Source of the DNA: Polaribacter septentrionalilitoris
GTDB lineage: Bacteria > Bacteroidota > Bacteroidia > Flavobacteriales > Flavobacteriaceae
Assembly: GCF_009832745.1 (NCBI RefSeq)
Contig: NZ_VRMJ01000033.1
Span: 186,001-250,000, forward strand
DNA length: 64,000 nt
Direction: 5' to 3'
The position numbers and the translations under genes were made by a program. Of this stretch, positions 18,032 through 26,775 are shown one piece after another. How positions within the stretch are numbered: the first letter of the stretch is position 1; each line of letters begins with the position of its first letter. Below the pieces are notes generated by a model that was not told the origin of the DNA, did no database searches, and saw only the letters and a list, made by a program, of their open reading frames with translations.

Positions 18032-18039
18032 TAACTTTG
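18032..18039 (+). promoter_or_regulatory. -7 promoter motif of the Usp gene
   Basis: TAACTTTG matches TAnnTTTG and lies 21 bases upstream of the ATG at 18061. It overlaps the in-frame TTG at 18037, which supports the ATG as the true start. Confidence 0.6.
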
Positions 18040-18060
18040 TACCCACCAAATTCGCTTACA

Positions 18061-18852
18061 ATGAAAAACATCTTAGTACCTATAGGATCTACTGAAACTG
18101 CTCAAAATTCGTTGCAATACGCTATTGATTTTGCTGCAGATATAAACGCAAATGTTTTTGTCTTTAGAGCTTATAAAGCCAAATCTAAAGCAGGAACTAT
18201 GATAAACGTAGATGCTATTATTGAACGTGAAACTAACTTGTACCTTCGTACAATGGTAAATGCTGTTGATAGAAAGAATGTTGATGTAAAATTAATTTCT
18301 GCTAAAGGTAGTGTTGTTGAAAGTGTTGAAACTATTGATGAAGAGTTAGGTATTGATTTGATTATTGTAAACACCAAAAGTAATTCTATTAAAGAAGAAG
18401 TTTTCTTAGGTAGTACTACTGGAAGCTTGGTGAAAAAAACCAATATTCCTGTTTTAAGTGTTCCTCCAGGATACAAATATGAACCAATAAAAAGTGTATT
18501 ATTGGCATTTAAGTCTGGAATTGTAAATAGTAAAACAGCTTTGAATCCTTTGAAATCTATTGCAAAAAAGTTTACCCCTCAAGTAAATTTATTATTGGTT
18601 AAAACTGCTAGTTTTGCTGAAAAAGATTTGGTTTTAAATCAAGATTTAACTGAGTTGCAAACTTCGTTTACTACTACTGAAAATGCAACGACTTTTCAAG
18701 GTGTTTTAGAGCATTTTAAAACACATGAACCTGATTTATTATGTGTTTTTAGACGTAAACGTGGATTTTTTACCAAACTTTGGGAAAAAAATACAGTTCT
18801 TAAACAAGAGTTTCATACTTCAAGACCTTTATTGATTTTAAAGGGAGAATAA
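18061..18852 (+). CDS. universal stress protein (tandem UspA domains)
   Basis: 263 residues from the ATG at 18061 (MKNILVPIGSTETAQNSLQY). The first UspA domain spans about 1-140, with the strand KNILVPIG, the block GIDLIIVNTKSN and the ATP-loop-like GSTTGSLVKKTNIPVLSVP. A second, more diverged domain spans about 150-263 (IKSVLLAFKSG, HEPDLLCVFRRKRG, SRPLLIL). Tandem Usp proteins are common in flavobacteria and act in stress survival. Its stop codon directly abuts the stop of the convergent nuclease gene. Confidence 0.93.
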   Translation: MKNILVPIGSTETAQNSLQYAIDFAADINANVFVFRAYKAKSKAGTMINVDAIIERETNLYLRTMVNAVDRKNVDVKLISAKGSVVESVETIDEELGIDLIIVNTKSNSIKEEVFLGSTTGSLVKKTNIPVLSVPPGYKYEPIKSVLLAFKSGIVNSKTALNPLKSIAKKFTPQVNLLLVKTASFAEKDLVLNQDLTELQTSFTTTENATTFQGVLEHFKTHEPDLLCVFRRKRGFFTKLWEKNTVLKQEFHTSRPLLILKGE

Positions 18853-21591
18853 TTAGTACTTTAAATCAGCAGGTTCTATAAACGGAATTTCGAGATTGTA
18901 AATTTCTTTAATGTAGTTTTTGATTTCATCAATAAAATCATTCAATCTTTCTTCTGAGATTTCAAAATCTGGTTTTCTATAATTTGATGAAAAATTAACC
19001 GATAAAAATCCACTTTTTAGATTTTTAAAAGAATAAATTCCAGCTTCTAATGATTGAGTAAAATTGTATTTTTTACTTTTTGTAAATAAATAGGCATACA
19101 ATAACACCTGAATGGCTTTGTGATGTTTTTCATCCCTTAAACTCTTATAATCTGTTACTCTTAAATTGGTTCCAGAAACCATTCCTGTTTTATAGTCGAT
19201 TATTCTAAGTGTTCCATTGAGTTCATCAACCCTATCTACTTGACCGTGAATTTTTATTGGAAAATCGAATCCATCAATTGTAAGCTCTGTAGACAAATTT
19301 TCTTCTGTTGCCAAGATTTTAAGTCGATTATTCTCGTCTTTTAGTACTTCCTTTTCTTGTGATAAAAAGTTTATTACAAAACGATTGGCAACCTCAAAAA
19401 TCAGACGATTTCTACCTGTGGTAATATCACCATTTTTAAATTCCTTTTTAAAGTGTTTAACAACTAAATCTTTGGCTTTGGTTTCCATCCATTTGATGTT
19501 TTCTAAAGTCAAGTAACTATTTACAAAAGGTGTGTATAATTCGTCTAAAGTTTCGTGAACAACAGTTCCTAAGGTGTTATAAGCGACAGTTTCTTCTACA
19601 TCATCAAACTCTTTAATTCGCAATACTTTTTGTTTGTAAAAAGCAATTGGGTTATATAAGTAATTGGTTAATGCAGAAGGAGAAATGCCCTTTTTGGCCA
19701 ATTCTTTTAAGGAGGTTAAAATGGTTTCATCTTTACTTATTTCTTTTAAAGTTATATTTTGAGGAATTACTTTTGGTGAAATTGTTTTATGAGTAATGTC
19801 TGTCCTCATCATTTCCAATTGTGTCACAAATCTACTTTTTTCTCCACTACCAAAGACATCATGTTCTGTGTTATAAATGATAAAAACATTTTTTGCTCTT
19901 TGTAATAATCTAAAAAAGTGATAAGAAAAAATAGCATCTTTTTCTCTATAAGTTGGCAAATTAAATTCTAATTTCACATCAAAAGGAATGAATGAATTTT
20001 GCTGACTATTGGCAGGTAAAACACCTTCATTTGTAGAAATTAAGATGATATTTTCAAAATCTAACACACGTGTTTCTAACATCCCCATTAACTGTAAACC
20101 TCTTAAAGGTTCTCCTTGAAAGGATAAATTTTCTGAGGATATCAATTGCCTAAAAAATTGCGCTAATGTTTTTAAATCTGGAAAATATTGATATTCTTTT
20201 TGAAGAATTTTTAGTTGATTAAAAGCCGAATAAAACCGAAACAATTGTTCTTTTTCTAAATTAGTTACTTCTTCTTTTAATAGATCAATAACTGCTAAAA
20301 TTCGATCTAAAAATTCATCAACAGTAACTATTGGTTTAAAAATTGATAAAATGGTGTTTTTACTGTTTTCATCTACCTCTTTAAAAAAAGAAAACAAAAA
20401 ATTTTCATTGATAAATGTCTGATTTTGTTTGGCAACCTCATCAGAAAAATTATCAATATTGGGTAATAATTTATAAAAGGATTGATGTTTTAGAACGCTA
20501 ATTACATCTTTATAATAAAACTCATTTATTGCTATTTTTTGCAACTTTTCTTGCGAAATAAACAATTGAAATATTGAAAAAATAAGACTTGTAGTAGGCA
20601 CATCTTTTAACGGATAACCCATTGTAATGTTAATCGCATTGATGTTTTTTGGTAAGGAGTTTAACGTTATTGGCAACAAGGTTTCGTCTGATAAAACTAA
20701 TGCTGTATTGGTAAAATCATTAAATTTTTCTAAAATCTCTCCAGCATATTTTACTTGAGTAGTGTTTTTTGGTGCACCAATTACTTGAATGTTTTTTGGT
20801 GCCGCAAAGGTATTTCCAAGTGTTTTTAACGCATTATTTTCATAATACTTCCACTCTTGTTTGTATTTTCTGATGAATTTACCGGCTTGATGATTGGCGT
20901 TGAAAAAAGTAGTATCAATGTCCCAATACATCTCAGAATTGCCTAATGCTAACACTTTTTGAAACAACAATTCTTCCGCTTTGTTTAGCGCATTAAAACC
21001 AATAAAAAAGAATTTTTTTGTAGCGTTTTTATCAAGATAATCATCAATTTTTTTACATGATTCTCTATAAATAAGGCCCTGATAACCAATGTTTTTTTTC
21101 GTTAAAAAAACATATAACGCATTGTAATACGTATTTAATTGTTCTAAAAACGAGTAATGATCTTTCATTAATTCGGTTTCCTTAAACTCACCTTTTACAG
21201 ACCATTTTCGCAATCTTTGAATATCTCTTAAATAAATAAAAATTTCTTTAGCATTTACTAAATGCTGATCAATTTCATTAAAATCTTGTAATACTGTAAC
21301 CGCCCAAGAAGCAAATACATCAAAAGTTACAGGTTCTTTTTCTATAGTTTTGTAAATGGAGTAAAAATGAAATAATAACTGAATACTATCTGCTTTTTCA
21401 ATTCCAGAAATTTGATTGATAAATTGCTCAACATTTAAAATTTGAGGTAAAAACCCAACTGTAATTTTATCTTTAAACGTTTGTTTTACAAATACTTTTG
21501 CTCTTTGTGATGGCAAGACAAAAACAACATCTTCAAAAGAAGTGTTACTTTTTAAAATATCATCTATAGTTTCAGAAATAAAGGATTGCAT
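18853..21591 (-). CDS. AddB-like PD-(D/E)XK nuclease/helicase-type protein
   Basis: 912 residues from the ATG at 21591. The N-terminal part carries a P-loop-position segment without a canonical Walker A (DVVFVLPSQRAKVFVKQ) and the helicase-like block ENIILISTNEGVLPANSQ. The C-terminal nuclease (about 640-912) has GTVVHETLDELY and LRIIDYKTGMVSG, the His, Asp and Lys of a RecB-type PD-(D/E)XK site. AddB proteins act with an AddA/RecB-like helicase in double-strand break repair. No AddA partner is in this window. The four Cys of the iron-sulfur cluster seen in Bacillus AddB are not apparent. Confidence 0.85.
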   Translation of the reverse strand: MQSFISETIDDILKSNTSFEDVVFVLPSQRAKVFVKQTFKDKITVGFLPQILNVEQFINQISGIEKADSIQLLFHFYSIYKTIEKEPVTFDVFASWAVTVLQDFNEIDQHLVNAKEIFIYLRDIQRLRKWSVKGEFKETELMKDHYSFLEQLNTYYNALYVFLTKKNIGYQGLIYRESCKKIDDYLDKNATKKFFFIGFNALNKAEELLFQKVLALGNSEMYWDIDTTFFNANHQAGKFIRKYKQEWKYYENNALKTLGNTFAAPKNIQVIGAPKNTTQVKYAGEILEKFNDFTNTALVLSDETLLPITLNSLPKNINAINITMGYPLKDVPTTSLIFSIFQLFISQEKLQKIAINEFYYKDVISVLKHQSFYKLLPNIDNFSDEVAKQNQTFINENFLFSFFKEVDENSKNTILSIFKPIVTVDEFLDRILAVIDLLKEEVTNLEKEQLFRFYSAFNQLKILQKEYQYFPDLKTLAQFFRQLISSENLSFQGEPLRGLQLMGMLETRVLDFENIILISTNEGVLPANSQQNSFIPFDVKLEFNLPTYREKDAIFSYHFFRLLQRAKNVFIIYNTEHDVFGSGEKSRFVTQLEMMRTDITHKTISPKVIPQNITLKEISKDETILTSLKELAKKGISPSALTNYLYNPIAFYKQKVLRIKEFDDVEETVAYNTLGTVVHETLDELYTPFVNSYLTLENIKWMETKAKDLVVKHFKKEFKNGDITTGRNRLIFEVANRFVINFLSQEKEVLKDENNRLKILATEENLSTELTIDGFDFPIKIHGQVDRVDELNGTLRIIDYKTGMVSGTNLRVTDYKSLRDEKHHKAIQVLLYAYLFTKSKKYNFTQSLEAGIYSFKNLKSGFLSVNFSSNYRKPDFEISEERLNDFIDEIKNYIKEIYNLEIPFIEPADLKY

Positions 21592-21669
21592 CAATTTTTG
21601 GGTATCATTTTGGTTTTCTAAATTACAAAAACTTACTTTTATACTTCTTTAATCTTAAAATTATTTTTG

Positions 21670-22449
21670 ATGCAAAATGAATTGAATGTTGTTGGTATTC
21701 AAGCTGATTTGGTTTGGGAAAATCCAGAAAAAAATCGTGCTTTTTTTGAAGCTCAAATCAATAACTTAGAAAATGTTGATTTGGTAGTTTTACCAGAAAT
21801 GTTTACCACTGGTTTTACAATGCATCCTTCAACAATTGCAGAAAAAATGGATGGAGCATCAATTTCTTGGATGCAGCAAATCGCCAAAGAAAAAGATCTT
21901 GCGATTACTGGAAGTTTGGTTATTGTTGATAAAAATAATTATTACAATCGTTTGGTTTTTGTGCATCCTTCTGGAAAAATTGAAACCTATGACAAAAGAC
22001 ATTCGTTTACTTTGGCAGGTGAGGATAAAGTCTATACTTCTGGAACTGATCAACTCATTGTAAATTACAAAGGATGGAAAATTTGTCCGTTAATTTGTTA
22101 TGATTTACGTTTTCCGGTTTGGGCAAGAAACACAGAAAATTATGATGTATTAATTTACATGGCAAATTGGCCCATAACTAGAATCAAAGCTTGGGACACA
22201 CTTTTAAAAGCCAGAGCTATCGAAAATATGTGTTATACAATTGGCGTAAACAGAACAGGAAAAGATGCTAATGATTATCAATATTCTGGAAATTCTCTGA
22301 TTGTTGATTATTTAGGTGAAGAACTGTCTAATTTAAAAGCTAATGAAATAGGGATTCTAAACGCAACTTTGCGAAAAGACAATCAAGAAAAAGTTCGTGG
22401 AAAATTAGGTTTTTTGAATGATAGAGATATTTTTAAAATAATTGAGTAA
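21670..22449 (+). CDS. carbon-nitrogen hydrolase (nitrilase superfamily, omega-amidase/YafV-like)
   Basis: 259 residues from the ATG at 21670; an in-frame TTG just before it is less likely. The nitrilase triad is visible: Glu in DLVVLPEMFTTGF (about 43), Lys in ETYDKRHSF (about 108), and Cys in WKICPLICYDLRFPVW (about 142). The family hydrolyses amides. The YafV/omega-amidase subgroup turns 2-oxoglutaramate or 2-oxosuccinamate into 2-oxo acids, and MFTTGFTMHP is typical of that subgroup. It is divergent from the nuclease gene. Confidence 0.92.
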   Translation: MQNELNVVGIQADLVWENPEKNRAFFEAQINNLENVDLVVLPEMFTTGFTMHPSTIAEKMDGASISWMQQIAKEKDLAITGSLVIVDKNNYYNRLVFVHPSGKIETYDKRHSFTLAGEDKVYTSGTDQLIVNYKGWKICPLICYDLRFPVWARNTENYDVLIYMANWPITRIKAWDTLLKARAIENMCYTIGVNRTGKDANDYQYSGNSLIVDYLGEELSNLKANEIGILNATLRKDNQEKVRGKLGFLNDRDIFKIIE

Positions 22450-22518
22450 CTTTTTTTAATCTGCTATATGGGCATCTTTTTTTAATGGCAAATCAATATT
22501 TTACTTTCTAATACCTTA

Positions 22519-22803
22519 TTATAAATTACGTTGTTTAAGTATTTCTTCTAAATCTGTATTCTTTTTTGAGTTTTTAATCATTTTAAAAATAAAAAAGACA
22601 GGAAATAACATTGGTATAAAAAATCCTAATCTTTTTTTTGGAGAAAGTAACCAAGCAACAATTCCAAAAATTAATATTCCTACCAAAAAACCAATCATTA
22701 ATGCATGTATAATTTTAGATTTTTGTAGTTTCTTTTTTTCAATTAGAAGTTCATCGTTTGATAATTTTAAAAAATCCTTTTTTTCTATATCTGCTGATTT
22801 TAT
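22519..22803 (-). CDS. small two-helix membrane protein lacking an ATG start
   Basis: A 94-residue frame reads KSADIEKKDFLKLSNDELL, then a cationic segment, two hydrophobic stretches (ALMIGFLVGILIFGIVAWLL and GFFIPMLFPVFFIFKMI) and a charged tail ending LEEILKQRNL. The layout resembles small flavobacterial two-TM proteins. No ATG, GTG or TTG precedes KSADIE; the codon there is ATA (22803-22801) after ATT, and a stop lies further upstream. Either a rare ATA/ATT start is used or the start has been lost. The only internal ATG lies in the first helix. Confidence 0.5.
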   Translation of the reverse strand: MKSADIEKKDFLKLSNDELLIEKKKLQKSKIIHALMIGFLVGILIFGIVAWLLSPKKRLGFFIPMLFPVFFIFKMIKNSKKNTDLEEILKQRNL

Positions 22804-22864
22804 AATAAACTGAAATATTATATAAAACTAAAATAATCTATTTACATAAATGCTAAGCATAGCA

Positions 22865-23848
22865 TTAACTTGGTTGCAACATCCACTTGAATTTAAAATC
22901 GGTATCTGGAACCACAATTCTTTCTGTAATTCTATACATTCTATCTGGTAGTTTCATTAAGTAATCACGTGCTTTTTCTGCCTCTGGAGTAAGGTTGGTA
23001 ATTTTATCGATTTCCCAAGCTTCATTTAATTTTCTTAAGATATCTACATAATCGAAACCTGTGTAAACTCCTAATCTTTGTGCTACTACAGAGAAATCAT
23101 CAAACAAGGTGCCTTTTGCGTTAAAAGACTCTCTTAAATGCATTGCAGGCATTACAATTTTATGTTTCATCATATGATGAAAAGCCAACATCATTTCGCT
23201 TGCATCTATCTTAAAAATTTCTCTTACAAAATCTGTATATGCTTTATGATGACGCATTTCATCACCTGCAATAATTTTAGACATTTTTGCTAATGCTTTA
23301 TGTCCTTTTTTACGCGCAATTTTTGCAACATTGTTATGAGAAACATAAGTAGCCAATTCTTGAAAACTGGTATATACAAAGTTTTTATAAGGATCTGTTG
23401 AGGTACCTATATCAAAACCGTCTGCAATTAAATGCTGTGTAGAAATTTCTACTTCACGCATATTTACACGACCTGATAAATACAAATATTTATTTAATAC
23501 ATCTCCGTGTCTATTTTCTTCTGCTGTCCAGGTTCTTACCCATTTTGCCCAAGAATTGTCTGGGTCTTGAGAAACGCCATCTAAATCTAACAACCAAGAT
23601 TCGTATGTTGGTAATGCTTCTTCTGTAATGGTATCTCCTACTAAAACAATCCAAAAATCATCATGCAAATCTTTTGATAATTCTCTGATTTCTTCAACTT
23701 CTGAGATGAAAGAATCTTTCTGAGAATTTGGTAAAAAATCTGTAGGTTGCCAAACTTTTTCTGGTGTTATTAAGTATTTATCTACGAAGCCTTGCATGTT
23801 CTTTTCTAAAGTTTGCATTACTTCTATTCTGATGTTTTTTATCGACAT
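22865..23848 (-). CDS. acyl-ACP desaturase (ferritin-like di-iron)
   Basis: 327 residues. The two iron-binding helices are seen as TAEENRHGDVLNKYL (EENRH, 110-114) and IAGDEMRHHKAYTDF (about 195-205), the EExxH-type pairs of stearoyl-ACP desaturases. The YESWLLDLDG and DPDNSWAKWVRTWTAEENRH blocks are typical. The enzyme introduces a cis double bond in acyl-ACP using O2 and ferredoxin, adjusting membrane fluidity, which fits a cold-marine lifestyle. It starts five bases after plsC ends, in one operon with it. Confidence 0.94.
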   Translation of the reverse strand: MSIKNIRIEVMQTLEKNMQGFVDKYLITPEKVWQPTDFLPNSQKDSFISEVEEIRELSKDLHDDFWIVLVGDTITEEALPTYESWLLDLDGVSQDPDNSWAKWVRTWTAEENRHGDVLNKYLYLSGRVNMREVEISTQHLIADGFDIGTSTDPYKNFVYTSFQELATYVSHNNVAKIARKKGHKALAKMSKIIAGDEMRHHKAYTDFVREIFKIDASEMMLAFHHMMKHKIVMPAMHLRESFNAKGTLFDDFSVVAQRLGVYTGFDYVDILRKLNEAWEIDKITNLTPEAEKARDYLMKLPDRMYRITERIVVPDTDFKFKWMLQPS

Positions 23849-23853
23849 AATCG

Positions 23854-24582
23854 TTATTTTATGTGTTCTTTAATGACTTTTTCGGTCTTTTCTAAGAGTT
23901 CTTCAAAAGGTAAAGAATCAATTTTGATAGGTTCGTGTGTAGTAATTGTCATTGGACTTCCTATACCTAAAGGAAATTTTCCATATTTGAATACTTTCCA
24001 AGAATTGTTTATCGTTAAAGGTACAACATATCCATCTTTATTGAACTTCGCAATCACTTTTAATCCGTTTGAAGAGAACTTTTTTGGTACTCCATTTCTA
24101 CTTCTTGTTCCTTCAGGAAAAATAATGGCTCCCCATTTATTTTTATGAATTCGTTTAGAAAACTTAACCAACTCACCTATGGCTTGTTTTGGATCTTTTC
24201 TGTTGATTAACGCTGCACCACCATTTCTTAAATTATAAGAAACACTTGGTAACCCTTTTCCTAATTCTATTTTGGCTACAAATTTTGGTTTATGCTTTCT
24301 AAAAAACCATCCTATTGGTGGAATATCAAAGGTTGATTGATGGTTTGACACAAAAATCAATGTGGTGTCTTCTGGTAATTTATGTTTGTTGATTAAACGA
24401 ACTGGAACCCCTATAATCAACATTGATTTTACTAGAAAAAAGTTCAATGCATTAATTACTTTATCATGTGCTCCTCTACCAAATACATTTAAACTTAACC
24501 ATTGTAATGGATGGAAGATGACTAAGAATAAAAAAAACACCAATGCAAAGATTGGTGATAATATGTAACTTAAGATTTTCAT
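23854..24582 (-). CDS. plsC: 1-acyl-sn-glycerol-3-phosphate acyltransferase
   Basis: 242 residues. An N-terminal membrane segment (about 5-25) is followed by the catalytic HX4D motif NHQSTFD (His81, Asp86) and the phosphate-binding motif FPEGTRSRNG (about 148-157). The protein makes phosphatidic acid from lysophosphatidic acid at the inner membrane. It lies between the desaturase gene and a small membrane protein gene with gaps of 5 and 3 bases, so lipid synthesis and desaturation are likely co-expressed. Confidence 0.93.
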   Translation of the reverse strand: MKILSYILSPIFALVFFLFLVIFHPLQWLSLNVFGRGAHDKVINALNFFLVKSMLIIGVPVRLINKHKLPEDTTLIFVSNHQSTFDIPPIGWFFRKHKPKFVAKIELGKGLPSVSYNLRNGGAALINRKDPKQAIGELVKFSKRIHKNKWGAIIFPEGTRSRNGVPKKFSSNGLKVIAKFNKDGYVVPLTINNSWKVFKYGKFPLGIGSPMTITTHEPIKIDSLPFEELLEKTEKVIKEHIK

Positions 24583-24585
24583 TTT

Positions 24586-25008
24586 TTAAAACCAGTTATT
24601 CCAAGGGATTCTTGATAAAATCAACACTAATGCAATTCCATAAAAGATAACAAAAGTTTTGAACTTTGCAGCATCTTCTGTCTTTTTCTTGTGTTTAGAC
24701 CAACCTATGGTGATTAAAACAATTGCGATAATCATCATTAATGGATGCTCTACAGCCAACAGTCTTGCAGTTTTATCTCCCATGACATCTCCTGTTCCAG
24801 ATTTTAAAGCTTTAAACCAAGGAGACATAAAATACCATCCTAAACCAATTAACAGCTGAATATGAGATACAATTAAGGTAAATAGCCCAAATCGTAAATC
24901 TTTATCTGTAAATTCTTTCTTTTGAGATAAACCAATAATTGCGTTTACCACAGTAAAAATTAAAATTGCTAAAACAATATATGCCCAATAGGAATGAATT
25001 TGTACCAT
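24586..25008 (-). CDS. conserved four-helix membrane protein
   Basis: 140 residues from the ATG at 25008 (MVQIHSYWAYIVLAILIFTV). It has four hydrophobic segments, with conserved-looking His in SHIQLLIGLGWY and VEHPLMMIIAIVLI, and a C-terminal RIPWNNWF. Paired membrane His recall cytochrome b-like haem ligation, but this is only suggestive. I know the pattern from flavobacterial genomes without a proven function. It is the first gene of the operon with plsC and the desaturase; a terminator upstream separates it from the lipoprotein gene. Confidence 0.75.
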   Translation of the reverse strand: MVQIHSYWAYIVLAILIFTVVNAIIGLSQKKEFTDKDLRFGLFTLIVSHIQLLIGLGWYFMSPWFKALKSGTGDVMGDKTARLLAVEHPLMMIIAIVLITIGWSKHKKKTEDAAKFKTFVIFYGIALVLILSRIPWNNWF

Positions 25009-25053
25009 AATAGTAGTTTTTTGAGACTGTAAAGTTATCATTTTAAAAATAAA

Positions 25054-25079
25054 AAAACCACCTCATTTGAGGTGGTTTT
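25054..25079. terminator. intrinsic terminator after the repeat lipoprotein gene
   Basis: The hairpin CCACCTCA-TT-TGAGGTGG is flanked by A7 and T5. It ends the receptor-lipoprotein transcript on the minus strand and could act both ways. Confidence 0.88.
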
Positions 25080-25101
25080 TAAAATTTTGTTTAAGAAAAT
25101 T

Positions 25102-26763
25102 TTACTGTTTTACAAAAACACCACCTGTTTTAATAAGGTTCATTGTGTTTTCTCCAGTAGCACCATCGTAAATTACATAGGTAACTGCATATTTTTGCCC
25201 TTCTTCTGCAGAAGGGTTAATGTTATTTAATAACGCATTAAACGCTTCTAAAAGCATGTCATCGTTCCAGTAATTAGAACTGCTTTCTCTTCTGTCAAAA
25301 CTTCCGAAAAAGCCAACATTATCTGCAGGACCTGGATAAGTAGTTATAAATTCATTAGAAATATATGCTATATCTGCAGCTGTAAGTGTATATTTAATTG
25401 TGTTATCTGGCACCCAATTTGTACCATCATGACCCAATTGTAGTTGAGTTTCTATAACAGTTGGTATTGCATTCCAAACTGTACCATCAAAAACAAAGTT
25501 TACATTTCTTTGACTTACACCACTACTAAAGTAATCGTATTGAACTGCTACAAAGTCGTCAGGTTTTGCAAATGGATATAAAGTTTTTAAGTAAATTCCT
25601 ATATTGTACACAGCTTCATCTCTATCATCAAAATTAGGAAAACGTTGCCCCATCAAAGTATATTCTGCTCTAGTAAAAGTTACTGGTGCAGCCCATTCTT
25701 CTGCTAAAGTAAATCTCATAGTAGCATCTTCTAAAGCAAAAGTATATAGCTCATAAGTTTTGGCACTAAATAAATCATAAGCATTCCCATTCTTAACAAC
25801 TAACATTGTTCTTGTAGAATCGAAACCTTCCCAAACAGCATAAGTTACTCTATAAATATCGCCATCTACTGCAGCCGGGAAATTAGCAAGTAAAATAGTT
25901 TCTATTTTTGCTCTTCTAGATTCTATAGTTTCTTCACCTCTGCCTTCTCTAATATCAAAGTTATCAAATTGCCCATTACCTACAGAATCAAAATCTGCCT
26001 CGGTTAAAGTATAATCTGTTGTTTTTGCTGGGTCTGGAGCATTATCTGTTAGTATAACTTCCATATCCAAGTTTACGGTTTCAAAATCGTTATTAAAAGC
26101 GTCGTAAGTTACTTTGTATTTAGCTCCAAAATCGGCATCAGGAAAATTATTTAGTAAGATAGTTTGAATTTTTACTCTTCTTGCTTCTATAGTTTCTTCA
26201 TCTCTACCTGTTCTAATATCAAAATTATCGAAACGACCATTACCTACAAAATCATAATCATCATCGTTTAATGTATATGATGTAATAGTTGGCTCTGCTT
26301 TGTAAGTTAAATCTACTACAGTTCCTTTTGCTTCACTCGGAAATTTGTAATCGAAAAAATCATTGTAATCTCCAGCATCATTTAAACTGGTTAACCCAAT
26401 TGCAGAATAGTCTGCATCTGTTACAGTATAACTTTCATATTTAATTGGGCTAAATAGTTTATATGTAACTATTGCTGATGAAGATTGAGCTATTGTACCA
26501 TCCGGATTATAAGTTACACCTAATTGTGGGTAATTTTCTGCTAAAAATCCTGGTAGAGCTTCTTTGGCATCATCTACAGAGCTAAAGTTACCAAAACTTA
26601 AACCTAGTTCTTCGTAATCTTCATCGGTTAAGGTTAAGACTAAATCATCTACAAGTTTATCATTAGCTGTTAATGCATCTACTTCTTGATTTATATCCTC
26701 TAAAGGATTACATGAAGTAAATACCAACGCTGTAATTGCGAATAAATAAAATATTTTTTTCAT
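25102..26763 (-). CDS. surface lipoprotein built of about six homologous repeats
   Basis: 553 residues with a lipoprotein signal (MKKIFYLFAITALVFTSC, Cys18). The mature protein is a chain of related units beginning near residues 45, 110, 155, 250, 355 and 455. The shared pattern is Y-T-L-T-x-x-D-Y/F-x-x-V/I-G, then N-F-D-x-R, an Ala/Leu-rich helix, F-P-x-A and Y-x-V-T-Y. Units 3 and 4 are closest (VGNGRFDNFDIRTGRDEET and VGNGQFDNFDIREGRGEET). No catalytic motif is visible. It follows the TonB-dependent receptor by 12 bases, where a SusD would sit, so it probably serves as the receptor's surface partner. It is not SusD-like. Confidence 0.8.
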   Translation of the reverse strand: MKKIFYLFAITALVFTSCNPLEDINQEVDALTANDKLVDDLVLTLTDEDYEELGLSFGNFSSVDDAKEALPGFLAENYPQLGVTYNPDGTIAQSSSAIVTYKLFSPIKYESYTVTDADYSAIGLTSLNDAGDYNDFFDYKFPSEAKGTVVDLTYKAEPTITSYTLNDDDYDFVGNGRFDNFDIRTGRDEETIEARRVKIQTILLNNFPDADFGAKYKVTYDAFNNDFETVNLDMEVILTDNAPDPAKTTDYTLTEADFDSVGNGQFDNFDIREGRGEETIESRRAKIETILLANFPAAVDGDIYRVTYAVWEGFDSTRTMLVVKNGNAYDLFSAKTYELYTFALEDATMRFTLAEEWAAPVTFTRAEYTLMGQRFPNFDDRDEAVYNIGIYLKTLYPFAKPDDFVAVQYDYFSSGVSQRNVNFVFDGTVWNAIPTVIETQLQLGHDGTNWVPDNTIKYTLTAADIAYISNEFITTYPGPADNVGFFGSFDRRESSSNYWNDDMLLEAFNALLNNINPSAEEGQKYAVTYVIYDGATGENTMNLIKTGGVFVKQ

Positions 26764-26775
26764 TTTGTTATTTTT

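Noticed and set aside
21662..21669. TATTTTTG promoter-like box directly abutting the nitrilase ATG
   Set aside because: It touches the start codon, so it would place the transcript start inside the gene; most likely chance in AT-rich sequence.
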